Assembly: GCA_963680875.1 (NCBI GenBank)
Contig: OY804575.1
Location: 102,789,505-102,853,504 of the forward strand
Reading direction: 5' to 3'
DNA length: 64,000 nt
Origin: Bathymodiolus brooksi
Lineage: Eukaryota > Mollusca > Bivalvia > Mytilida > Modiolidae
Numbering within the stretch: position 1 is the stretch's first letter; the number at the start of each line of letters is the position of its first letter. Under the pieces are notes generated by a model, which had not been told where the DNA came from, made no database searches, and worked only from the letters and a program-made list of their open reading frames with translations. Positions 34,090-44,420 of the stretch are shown piece by piece. The translations under genes were made by a program, and so were the position numbers.

Positions 34090-35257
34090 ATCGTTGATTA
34101 TAGACCAGTAATCGATTCTGTATTATATAATAAAATTTGCATTCGTTCTATATTGAATCTAAACATATCATGTGACATATCATATCCGACAAAATAGTAA
34201 TTAATATCCTTTTCCATTAGAAATCAAATACTACATAAAATATTCAATGATCTATTATGCAATCATAACCGAAAATATCAACTCTCAAATTTCTCCCATA
34301 GTTCAATTTTTTTTTAATTTACATCATTGAATATCTATGGCTAAATACATTATCTGCTAAATTTTCAAGAAATTTCACCGTGCCGTTTTCTCCATAGCAT
34401 ATCCTAAATATAGCAATTTTGGGGGTATTCTTGACGCCAGATGGTAATACTAGTTTCGGAAGCTTCTAATAGATATACGCATTTATTTCTGGTTGAAAGG
34501 GAATATTTTGGCTTTATTATTGAATAATTATGAAATATCTAGCATCTATGAATATCATGTTTGGAGAAAATCGCCTGCAAAACAGTTGAAATTGGAGAAA
34601 AGAGGGGATGCCCTGAGATACCACCGTGGTATTAAAAATCTGATTAAAAAAAATCCTGTCGATTAATTTCAACCAAAAAATGTCACAGTAAAGAATATAC
34701 ATATAGACATCATTGCACCAAATTTTACAAACTTTTACCGTCGGATTTTTAAAATATTTAAAATTATGTTTTTCATGGTTGGCACCCAGAAAAAATGATA
34801 TTGTCGAGGAAAGTTATTACACACTTATCCTTTGCTGTTTCTTTATTTTTAGGATAAAAAAAACTAGTTACCAATAATAAAAAGCTTTTGAATACTTATA
34901 TTTGACATAGTGGATGTCCAAATTACCAATTTACTGCATTTGTCCTTATTTATTTTCAGGTCGGTTGGGGAGGGGGAGGTGTGGTTTGAGGGTGACTCTA
35001 CTTGATAAATTCATTACAAAAAAAGACAGACAGCAACCCAACTGTATTGTTAAATTTCTTCAAATTCTGACCTCCAGTTGTTTTCATTTGATTCTGGTTG
35101 TTCTTTGGATGTCTTAGGTAAAGATTCTTTGAGTGGGGGATGGGGGGGGGGGGGGGGGGGGGGGGGTGAGTGGATCAGATATTACCAATTTTTTTTCCAA
35201 GCATGACTTTCCATTTTTTTACTACCATAAAATTCATTTACACCTTGGTATATATAT
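34090..35257. other. No gene recognised; poly-G at 35141-35166
   Basis: No recognisable frame. This is the left flank of the Ngaro-like element. Confidence 0.45.
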
Positions 35258-35506
35258 TGTAATTTAATAGTTTATTATTAAATTCGTTTATTGAATTAAG
35301 TTATTCCGATTAACAAGCCTAAAACTTATATAACGCCAACATTAAAATATACTATGTTTAGACATCTGTTTATATAATGCCTAATTTGCCGCCAAACTGC
35401 AGCACGAGCTTCTGTATTTCTCAGGTCTAACAGACCTTTAAAAACGAGTGTTTCCGTGTAGGATATTCAGTTGTAAAGGAGATGCGAAGGATTGAAGACA
35501 CAAAAA
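35258..35506 (+). repeat. Ngaro-like split repeat A1
   Basis: Starts TGTAATTTAATAG and ends GAAGACACAAAAA. It differs from A2 at only about one position (TTGAATTAAG against TTGTATTAAG). Confidence 0.9.
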
Positions 35507-36389
35507 ACCAGCCATAAGATAAGTACAAAATTTTGCTTTATTGTTTACTTGCTTTAAATTATGTAGAGTTGCATTACTTTAAAGATTTCTCCATTTAAAA
35601 CAATCCTATATATCAGTTTATATATATTATATATTTCAACTCGATATAATAAATGTAGTTTGCAAATTGTGTTTAGTTAATATATTTTAGGTGATTAACC
35701 TTGGAGTTCAATTGTGAGTAAAAAGTTGTACATTTGCATATAATTTTAAACTAAACAAAGGCATATATATTTCATGTTAAATGCCGCTTGACTCTTCTTT
35801 GCTGCTGAACATACAGCTTTTTACATTTTGTGTAAATACATCGCTATAATTCGTGTTAAAAGCTTACACATTGGCAAATATTTCTAGCAGAATATGACGC
35901 GACGCATATTCATTGCGATATTGTACAAATGATCCATTATTGATTACATGAACCGAACAATCTAATGTATTTTACATGAAAAGCAGAAGTTTAAATGATG
36001 TAACATAGAACGGCAACGATAATCGTTTATTTAAATATGACAATTTGAAGGGATATAGTCTTAAAATAAACTGTATTTACGGTACTATTTCAAATATACA
36101 ATCATGTACAACTGTCAAGTCATGATAAAGCTGAATTACCCCTGAAAGTGACGTTAAACCCCATACAATCAATCAATCATGTACACACAAAATGTAATGC
36201 TTTGATAGCCAGCATATGCTCGTAACCTGATATTTATATTAGAACTAATTCATGCTAATAATTCGTATGTATTAATTAAAATCTGTTTTTTCCTTTACAT
36301 GCCTAGAGGTCTTTATTTCTGAAAATACACCATTAACAATTAATAATGACCTATTAGTTGTGCCTTTGTGTAATGAAACTGATTTATTT

Positions 36390-37132
36390 ATCAGTCAAAG
36401 TTTAAATGAAAAAATATGGGGGCTTCAGTACATAAATCTTGCCTTGTTGTTACATCAAAATTTTGATGTACCCAGTGAACCAAAAATGAATAGCTTTTAA
36501 ATGGCAATGTAGTAGTTAACACTGAAAACAAAAATTTAAAAATAAAAAATATTGAAAATATAGAATCATGGACTGATGCCTTTTGTAATTTCGCAAAGGT
36601 CGCATTACAAAGACATCCTATGTTAGCAACCGACTTGATATCATATATGATTTTAATAAGAGGAGCTGTATCTGACGCCTTATTTGAGTGGGTATACAAT
36701 TATGATAAGCAATTCATATTAAGAATTGCACAAAATCCTATTAGGTCATGGTCACAAATAGATGGCAACCTCTGGTTTCGTTTTATTGCAAGGGGTGCAT
36801 TGGGTGGTCAACTGTCTCAACAACCTCAAATAGGGTATGGGTTTTGTTATGATTTTAATTTTAGAAAAGGATGTTTTCGCATGAATTGCAGATACAAACA
36901 TGTATGTTTAAAATGTAATGGTATGCATCCTTCTGTTTTATGCAATACCCTTAAAAATAGTCATGGTAATCGATCAGTTAGGGCGGTACAAAACGGTAAC
37001 CTATTTAATCGTACAAGTAGTCTCAGGCAGCCTATGGCAGCTAATGTCAATCAAATAAGACCAAATATGCATCAGACAAGATTTAGTTTCAGACCACCTG
37101 TTGGTGCAAATCCTCAAAATGTTCGATTTTAA
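36390..37132 (+). pseudogene. Ngaro-like gag protein
   Basis: The open part 36620-37132 encodes a protein with WSQIDGNLWFRFIARG, then a Cys/His cluster CYDFNFRKGCFRMNCRYKHVC-type (C-x8-C-x4-C-x3-H, residues 76-92) and a following C...H...C. This zinc-binding layout is typical of DIRS/Ngaro gag-like ORFs and should bind the element RNA. Coding similarity continues upstream to about 36560 (ESWTDAFCNFAKVALQRHP) without an ATG in frame. Stops near 36480 break any longer start, so the true N-terminus is unclear. Confidence 0.7.
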
Positions 37133-37197
37133 ATTTTTCAGATAAAAGTATACACAGATTTAATGTATGGAAGCTCGGTTTCACACCAATATCCCCC

Positions 37198-37866
37198 GTG
37201 GAGTTAGATAAAGTTTTACAGTGTTATCCAAAGATGGCTGATGCTGAGTTATTGTCCTTTGGGTTTAAATATGGTTTCAAATTACATTACGAAGGTCCTA
37301 GACGACTAATTGAAACAAATAATTTAAAATCGGTTATGCAAAATCCCTTAGCAGCTAAGGAAAAGATTGAAAATGAAATACAAAATGGGAGAATAGCTGG
37401 TCCATTTTCAAAACGGCCTATATGGAACCTTAGATGTTCTCCAGTAGGCATAGTGCCAAAAAAGACTTCCGGTTATCGATTAGTAACTCATTTATCATAT
37501 CCACCATCTAATAGTGTAAATGATTTTATTGATAACAAATTTTCAACAGTTCAATACTCGTCAATTGATAAAGCAATATCGATTGTTAAGAAATTGGACA
37601 AGAATGCTCTTATTGCAAAAATGGATATAAAAGCAGCATTTCGACTACTGCCTGTTTATCCTGGAGATTTCAATTTATTGGGCTTCAAAATTGATTCTGT
37701 TTATTTCATCGATAAATGTATGCCAATGGGCTGTTCAATCAGTTGCTCAACATTTGAAAACATTTCTACATTTTTGCACTGGCTTACAACGAAAGAGTCG
37801 AACTCAGAAAATTTAGATCATTATCTTGATGATTTCTTTTTTTGCCGGAAAGGCCAATTCAAATGA
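37198..37866 (+). pseudogene. Ngaro-like reverse transcriptase, fingers and palm
   Basis: Copies element RNA into DNA. Residues 77-99 (NLRCSPVGIVPKKTSGYRLV) match the fingers. The catalytic Asp lies in KMDIKAAFR (residue 143), and HYLDDFFF (Asp 211 and 212) is the YxDD active site. The frame is lost ten residues after YLDD at a run of seven T (37836-37842). One T fewer would restore the frame that continues in 37826-38785. The frame opens without an ATG (first codon GTG), so the real start is uncertain. Confidence 0.85.
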
Positions 37867-38785
37867 TTGTCAGTCACTAATGACTACTTTTATAAATATA
37901 TGTAAGAAATTACAAGTGCCAATTGCTGATGAAAAGACTGAAGGCCCCACTTGTGTCATGGAATATTTAGGTTTGACAATTGATACTCGGGAGATGACTG
38001 TAAAAATTCCAAAAAAGAAAATGAAAGAACTACTAGTTCTGATTAGAGAAGTTGCCTTTTCTAAAAAAGTAACATTGAAAAAACTTCAGTCTTTATGTGG
38101 AGTTCTTGCATTTTGCACAAGGGCTATTCCAGAAGGCAGAGCGTTTAGTAGGCGTTTATACATGGCTACATCAAAAGCAAAAAAGCCATTTCATTTAATC
38201 AGAATAACAAAAGAAATATTTAACGACTTGATGATATGGAAAATGTTTGTTGAAAATTTTAACGGGACATCTTTTATTCTTGATGATACATGGCTGTCTA
38301 ATTTTGATATGCAACTGTTTACTGACAGTGCTGGTGGCATGGGAAAAGGATGTTGGTGTTACTTATTTGGGAAATGGTCTATTTTACAGTGGCCAAGTGA
38401 GTGGTATCATGCTGATATTTTAAAAGATATTACCTTTTTAGAAATGATTCCTATTGCTTTGTCAGTGTTTTTATGGGATCGTGTATTTAAAAGAAAGAAA
38501 ATTGCTTTTCATGTTGACAACCTAGCAGTTGTTACAGTGTTGAACTCGAAGTCATCCAAATCTCCAAGAGTAATGCATTTGTTGAGGTTTATAGTTTATA
38601 GATCAATGATGGGACATTTCCATATGAAAGCTTTTCATATTTCGTCTGCCAATAACTGTGTTGCTGATGCCCTTTCTCGTGGTCAATTTCAGAAATTCAA
38701 AGAATTGGCACCGGAAGCAGATACCTTTCCAACTGCAGTTCCCATGGAATTTTGGAGCCTTTTAAACTCAACTTTGTCAATTTAG
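37826..38785 (+). pseudogene. Ngaro-like RT thumb and RNase H
   Basis: Continues the reverse transcriptase after the T7 frameshift (AGKANSNDCQ, then GPTCVMEYLGLTIDT). The RNase H domain follows with its four acidic residues in order: LFTDSAGG (Asp167), FLEMIPIA (Glu206), FHVDNLAVV (Asp231) and VADALSR (Asp281). RNase H removes the RNA strand during replication. Apart from the entry frameshift this part is intact. A second stop at 38785 separates it from the recombinase. Confidence 0.85.
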
Positions 38786-38839
38786 TTGAAAATTCTTTAT
38801 CTGTAAACACATGGAATGTATATGCTAATACTGAAAAAT

Positions 38840-39641
38840 AATTTGAAAAAATTATGACCTCGAAAAGGTTTGGCCAGTTTTCACATCTAATAAACTTTGT
38901 TTATTTGGCAAAAAATTCCTACTCGCCAAATACTGCCAAATCTTATATAGCAGCTATTGGTTTTAAAAATGAAAATGAATAATCTTACTGACAGTACCGA
39001 CTCATTTATAGTCAAAAAATTATTGAAAGGTATGTCTAAAACATAAAAGCGTGCTGACATCAGAAGGCCAATAACTGTCGAGATACTTGCTGATATAATT
39101 AGAATTCTGCCACAAATATGCAATTCGACATACGAGGTCAAACTTTTTTCAGCTGTTTTTGTCCTTGCATTCCGTGCCTTTTTAAGAATTGGAGAAACTG
39201 TTGAATCGGGAAAATCCTCATGTTATACAAAAACGTGATGTTATATTGAATCGTACCGACAAAAGTGTTTCGGTTACTATTAATTCTTCCAAAACTGATC
39301 AATATGGTTTAAAAACCAGGCTTGTTTTAAATTCTGAATTTGTCAATCTGTCTTTATATGATCAGTTACATCAATATTTATCAGTTCGGCCAAGCATAAA
39401 CGGGTCATTCTTTTGTCATTTCAATCATGAGAAGGTTACTAGATATCAAGTAACTGTTATTCTTATATCGGCACCGAGATTTTTGGGTTATAATGAGAAT
39501 GACTATAACACACATTCTTTCCGCATAGGGGCTGCAACGCATGCAGCAAAAATTGGTAAATCCGATGACGAAATAATGACTATGGGTAGATGGAAATCGG
39601 ATTCCCATAAAAGATATATAAGAATAGACACAATAATTTGA
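38840..39641 (+). pseudogene. Ngaro-like tyrosine recombinase
   Basis: Integrates the circular DNA intermediate. The N-terminal part is read in pieces (KSYIAAIGFK, then VEILADIIRILPQ and FLRIGE with the first catalytic Arg near 39170), broken by frameshifts around 38980, 39045 and 39200. The C-terminal part, 39189-39641, is open: THSFRIGAATHA gives catalytic His109 and Arg112, MGRWKSD gives Trp135, and RYIR gives nucleophile Tyr143. All key residues survive, but the frame does not. The frame ends overlapping the start of the hydrolase frame. Confidence 0.85.
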
Positions 39642-40303
39642 TTCATTTGAAAAGGGTTGGTAATTCACTTGTTATTTCAGAATTACCATTGTCAAGATAT
39701 ATATGGAATTTGGGTTCGTCCATTATTTTGCATGCAGAAAAACATAGCAAGTCCAGGTTTACAGGACACAACATGGGATTACAAGTACTGGGATATTCAG
39801 TTTTATGGGCAGGTATTTCTGGTATGCGTTGGGATGAGTTAGTACCTATAGTTCATAGTATGACAAACTGCTTTGGAATTCCAAAAATGGTGCTAATACA
39901 TTGTGGTGGAAATGATATTGGTATAGATCCTTGCGGAAAATTACTTTTTCATTTGAAATTTGCTGTTTATGTTATTAGCAAAATGTTGCCAGGATCAATG
40001 ATTGCTTATTCAAATATTTTGCCTAGGCGTACATGGCGTTATTCAAATAACACAAATGCTATGGAACGTACAAGAAAACGTTTAAACAGGGGTTTAAGGA
40101 CATATTTATTACAAAATAATAGTTGTGCTATAGCTCATCCTGATTTTGATGATTCATATTCAGCCTTATACGATGATGACGGTATTCATTTATCTTTCAT
40201 TGGAAAGGATATATTTATTAATACAATTCAAGAGGCCTTGTTTCAATTTCTGAGATATCCAAATTGTAATGTTTATCCAATGGAGCACATGAGTGTTGAT
40301 TGA
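39638..40303 (+). CDS. SGNH/GDSL-type hydrolase of the Ngaro-like element
   Basis: A 221-codon frame with SGNH hallmarks. LGSSII (residues 25-30) stands at the GDS nucleophile block with Asp replaced by Ser. HCGGNDIG (88-95) is the GxND block, and DGIHLSFIG (181-189) holds the catalytic Asp/His pair. Ngaro and some DIRS-like elements are known to carry such a hydrolase; its role in the life cycle is unknown. This frame is intact from end to end, but it lacks a nearby ATG (first codon TTG). It may be made by fusion or reinitiation from the recombinase frame. Confidence 0.85.
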   Translation: MIHLKRVGNSLVISELPLSRYIWNLGSSIILHAEKHSKSRFTGHNMGLQVLGYSVLWAGISGMRWDELVPIVHSMTNCFGIPKMVLIHCGGNDIGIDPCGKLLFHLKFAVYVISKMLPGSMIAYSNILPRRTWRYSNNTNAMERTRKRLNRGLRTYLLQNNSCAIAHPDFDDSYSALYDDDGIHLSFIGKDIFINTIQEALFQFLRYPNCNVYPMEHMSVD

Positions 40304-40483
40304 TTATGTATATATTGATAATGATGATGATATAAATGTTGAACATGTTGTTGATATTTAGATGATGTATAATGTGAATTTATTGACAATTAAATTTGGA
40401 AATGAAAATGAATAGTTGGTATATTGATTTGTAATGAAATAGTTATGCTTATATGTCATTGCTTTCGATAAATTGTTTGGCTG

Positions 40484-40516
40484 ATTAGCATGGCAAATAA
40501 CATTTGCCATGCTAAT
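40484..40516 (+). other. Perfect 15-bp stem hairpin before repeat B1
   Basis: ATTAGCATGGCAAAT and ATTTGCCATGCTAAT flank a three-base AAC loop, immediately before B1. A processing, termination or recombination role is possible but not shown. Confidence 0.8.
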
Positions 40517-40518
40517 TT

Positions 40519-40815
40519 GGCGAACTTTATCAACCTTGCTGCTCTGGTTGGCCCAAGCAGCTTGTTTTGTTACACTGATTAGTATACCCTGCAGTGATCC
40601 ATCGTCAACTTGTTGTTATTTGTTGACAATATGTGTTGTTGAAGTAATAAAATGCCATGACATATAAGTAGCCAAATCAAATCGTTTGTTTTTAATTTAC
40701 TTACCACAATTATTACTCAACAAATTATCGATATACCGTTCTACAATACAACTATTATTTGATGGTTAAAAAGTCAACCAAGTCTCAATACAGTTACAAA
40801 AATTATATACAATAA
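40519..40815 (+). repeat. Ngaro-like split repeat B1
   Basis: Starts GGCGAACTTTATCAAC and ends TTATATACAATAATG. It abuts A2. Confidence 0.9.
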
Positions 40816-41064
40816 TGTAATTTAATAGTTTATTATTAAATTCGTTTATTGTATTAAGTTATTCCGATTAACAAGCCTAAAACTTATATAACGCCAACAT
40901 TAAAATATACTATGTTTAGACATCTGTTTATATAATGCCTAATTTGCCGCCAAACTGCAGCACGAGCTTCTGTATTTCTCAGGTCTAACAGACCTTTAAA
41001 AACGAGTGTTTCCGTGTAGGATATTCAGTTGTAAAGGAGATGCGAAGGATTGAAGACACAAAAA
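40816..41064 (+). repeat. Ngaro-like split repeat A2
   Basis: Copy of A1 with the same ends. It follows B1 without spacer. Confidence 0.9.
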
Positions 41065-41203
41065 CCCACCCTTCCCATCCCGTTTAAACATGATGTCTGC
41101 TGTTTTTATTTTATTTTGCAGTTTGGTGAAAGGACTAAAGGATATAAAGAATCGTGAAAGTCAACATTACTCGTCATGGCGACAACTAGTTGATGTGGAA
41201 TAT

Positions 41204-41514
41204 GGCGAAATTTATCAACTTTGCTGCTCTGGTTGGCCCAAGCAGCTTGTTTTGTTACACCGATTGGTATACCCTTCAGTGATCCATCGTCAACTTGTTG
41301 TTATTTGTTGACAATATGTGTTGTTGAAGTAATAAAATGCCATGACATATAAGTAGCCAAATCAAATCGTTTGTTTTTAATTTACTTACCACAATTATTA
41401 CTCAACAAATTATCGATATACCGGTCTACAATACAACTATTATTTGATGGTTAAAAAGTCAACGGTTGCATTTCAACCAAGTCTCAATACAGTTGCAAAA
41501 ATTATATACAATAA
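41204..41514 (+). repeat. Ngaro-like split repeat B2, right end of element
   Basis: Copy of B1 with about five substitutions and an extra 13 bp (CGGTTGCATTTCA) near 41463. The spacer from A2 is about 140 bp. Confidence 0.9.
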
Positions 41515-41519
41515 CAATC

Positions 41520-42730
41520 TTTGAACAGTTTTTTTTCTCTGTTGCCTGAAATCTGAACCTTTCTCAAACTGTGAGCAATAATATTATAGGAATATAGGTT
41601 ATTTTGAGGGAATTTATACATGTGGGAATTTGACATTTCACCTGCAAACAAGATATAAAATTTGTGAGTGAGATGGTGCATAAATTCCTTGACAAAGACC
41701 CTTATTATTAATAGATGTATAAAACAATTCAGCTGGTATGATGTTGACCAACGAAATTGAGCATTATATGCAACAGTGGAATTATATTAAAATTAGACAA
41801 TCCAAAACAAAATATGTTAAAAGATGATTTATTTTCATGTTCTGTTACTAATAGTCACAGACTGTCATGAACTGCTAAAAAATAATACAAAATTCAACAA
41901 AATATAACAATGTATAAAATGACCACAATGTAAGCATATCTTGTTTACCCTCCCGACATTTTCGGGTCACCTAATAATTATGTAAAGGTCAAAACGGTGC
42001 AAACATGTTCATGGGGGCAATGGAAATGTTTTTCATGAAACATACATCATACATTTTCAATATCATTTCTAAAAACACTACATTTATTCCAACGTGACAA
42101 TTTCTTTTCAATATATTGATATTGTTCATGCCAATATATTTTAGTATTAAGTTTTTCAATGTGACCATTTTATTTTTATAAATCATCAGCAGGGATAAGT
42201 GATTTCCTGACAAATAAAGCGATTATACTATTTTTCTAAAAAGATTCTAAAATTCTGGTGTATATATTTAATATTTTTTATTTGACAAACCCTTGAAATT
42301 CAATGGAAAAAAAGGTTGTCACATAAAATGTGTTACACTCCTGGCAATTTTGACAACATATTTCGATGGCAATGTTTTCTGGAAAGAGATATTTCAATGA
42401 TATTTTGTGGGCACAAGCATATAATACTAACACACTTTTATTAGCAGCAATAAGATATAAAAAGACGAGGAGCACAGCTATAGAAAGGTAAAAGGAAAAG
42501 GGTTCTTTTTTTTTAAACTGCCCATATCCAATGTAAACGATCTGTGTTGCAAAGAAGCTTGGAATTGAGGGGGATTTTCAAACACACAGATATGAAAATG
42601 GAGTTGTCACCCATACCCCAGGCCTACACCCATAAATAATTTTAGTAACAAATTTAATGTAATTTAGAGTACGCATAAGAATATGACACAGTTTATAACA
42701 AAGTAAAACGCAAAATTGACCAATAAAATA
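41520..42730. other. No gene recognised
   Basis: Short frames without motifs. GTTACACTCCTGGC at 42332-42345 is close to the inverse of the 14-bp motif of the 51.7-53.7 kb element. Confidence 0.4.
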
Positions 42731-42734
42731 GCGT

Positions 42735-43450
42735 GTTACATAATCAATTGCATAATAATTAGATTTATCTGAGATATTTCTCATTTTTTTTTATAAATCT
42801 TATCATCATTATATATTTTCTTTTTCAGCAAAACAGAAAGCAGTACTGTACATAGCCACATATTCACTATATATATTTGTTGTACATGCCCTTTTGCTGT
42901 GAATTTTACAGTTAAATAAATGTTATGTTTCGACAGTTGAAAGAGAAAAATAAAAATTGTTGCGACTAAAGCTTAAATCAGCGTTCAAAATTGAACAAAT
43001 ATTAGTGGTTTTGTAAATGAGATTTATTTTAAATAGAAAATATGAATTAATTATTTATTAATTTATTATTAATATATATATATATAAAACTCTTATTCCA
43101 TATTCCATACGTTTCTGCTGTTTACACAGCTTTCCTCAGTGAATTGTGAATTTTACAGTTAAATAAATGTTATGTTTCGACAGTTGAAAGAGAAAAATAA
43201 AAATTTGTTGCGACTAAAGCTTAAATCAGCGTTCAAAATTGAACAAATATTAGTGGTTTTGTAAATGAGATTTATTTTAAATAGAAAATATGAATTAATT
43301 ATTTATTAATTTATTATTAATATATATATATATAAAACTCTTATTCCATATTCCATACGTTTCTGCTGTTTACACAGCTTTCCTCAGTGGAAATTTATTA
43401 CATAATCAATTGCATAATAATTAGATTTATCTGAGATTTTTCTCATTTTT
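42735..43450 (+). repeat. Compound direct duplications
   Basis: TTACATAATCAATTGCATAA and the next ~35 bp occur at 42736 and 43397. Between them a ~247-bp unit is tandemly doubled (42899-43145 and 43146-43391). Each unit ends TTCCATATTCCATACGTTTC, then GCTGTTTACACAGC and CTCAGTG. The same end occurs inverted at 58081-58129. Confidence 0.8.
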
Positions 43451-43659
43451 TCTGAATGATCAATATTATATAATAATGATCATGAATTATATAATTTTAA
43501 TATAATTACACTGTTGCATATCTGTAATAGCGAGCATCACAAGATGCGAGCTAAACAGCAACATGTGTGTAAGGAGATGAATCAATATACTAACAATACC
43601 AACCGGAAGTGGTTTCTAAGTTTCAGCATAGAATGGACAATCGGAGCGAATGACCGGAA

Positions 43660-44420
43660 ATAGTCTATTAATTAGAATAAAAAATAACTATCCAGTTTAA
43701 AAATAACCCCCAAAAATAGGAATTCGTACAGCTTCTTTACATGAAACGATTAATTTATTTTGACAATCGCCAGACCTTCTTGTTTCGCCCCTAAAAAAGC
43801 TGTCGTCACACGATTTCCATAGTTTACGTCACACAAGTATTGTTACGTCACGTCATTCATTCACGATCGCTGTCACTGTCAGAGTAAACAATCATTACCC
43901 TGCGTTTCTCAAGTTGGTGGCGATTTACAGTTGGTTGCCGAATAATTGTTTATGTATTGAACGGTGCAGTTCCCAGCAATGTGAAAAGAATGTCTTTAAT
44001 ATTTAAAATTAGTAAGATAAATCTTGAGTACGTTGCGATATTCCTGACGGAGATTCCGCAATGTTTACAAAGACGTCACTGGGGTTTTCTCGCATTCCTA
44101 ACCTATGACGTCACGAAAGTTAGTTCCGACTATTTAAAGTACATCTTGTATCACATAGGTTGTATCTATTAGCAAAATAGATGTATTTCTATAGAATACA
44201 TACTTAAGGTTAGATAAATGATCATTACAGAGTGAAGTACAGGAAACAGCCTTTTAATTTGAATAAAAAATAACTATCCAGTATAAAAATACCCCCCCCC
44301 CCCAATTTTTTTAGAAAGGAAACCGTACAGCTTCTTTACATGAAACAATTAATTTATTTAAAAAATGGACAATCGTTAGACCTTCTTGTTTCGCCCCTAA
44401 AGCTGTCATCACACGCTTTC
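43660..44420 (+). repeat. Direct repeat pair, ~150 bp, 590 bp apart
   Basis: AATAAAAAATAACTATCCAG, GTACAGCTTCTTTACATGAA and CCTTCTTGTTTCGCCCCTAA occur in order at about 43675-43815 and 44263-44410. A C-run lies in the second copy. The sequence between holds a 71-codon frame with no recognised motif. Confidence 0.7.

Larger units (their letters stand above)
35258..41514 (+). mobile_element. Ngaro-like tyrosine-recombinase retrotransposon
   Basis: A 6.26-kb element with split direct repeats: A1 35258-35506, B1 40519-40815, A2 40816-41064, B2 41204-41514. B1 and A2 abut, as in Ngaro elements, whose circular intermediate is integrated by a tyrosine recombinase. Internal order is gag-like, RT, RNase H, tyrosine recombinase and SGNH hydrolase, all on the plus strand. 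A1 and A2 are almost identical over 249 bp, so the insertion is recent. Even so, frameshifts disable RT and recombinase. As expected for this mechanism, no target duplication is evident. Confidence 0.9.

Noticed and set aside
35141..35166. Poly-G run as a regulatory G-quadruplex
   Set aside because: Homopolymer without gene context; length may be an assembly artefact.
36391..36699. 102-codon minus-strand frame
   Set aside because: Antisense of the Ngaro-like gag region.
43957..44172. 71-codon plus-strand frame
   Set aside because: No recognisable domain; lies between duplicated blocks.
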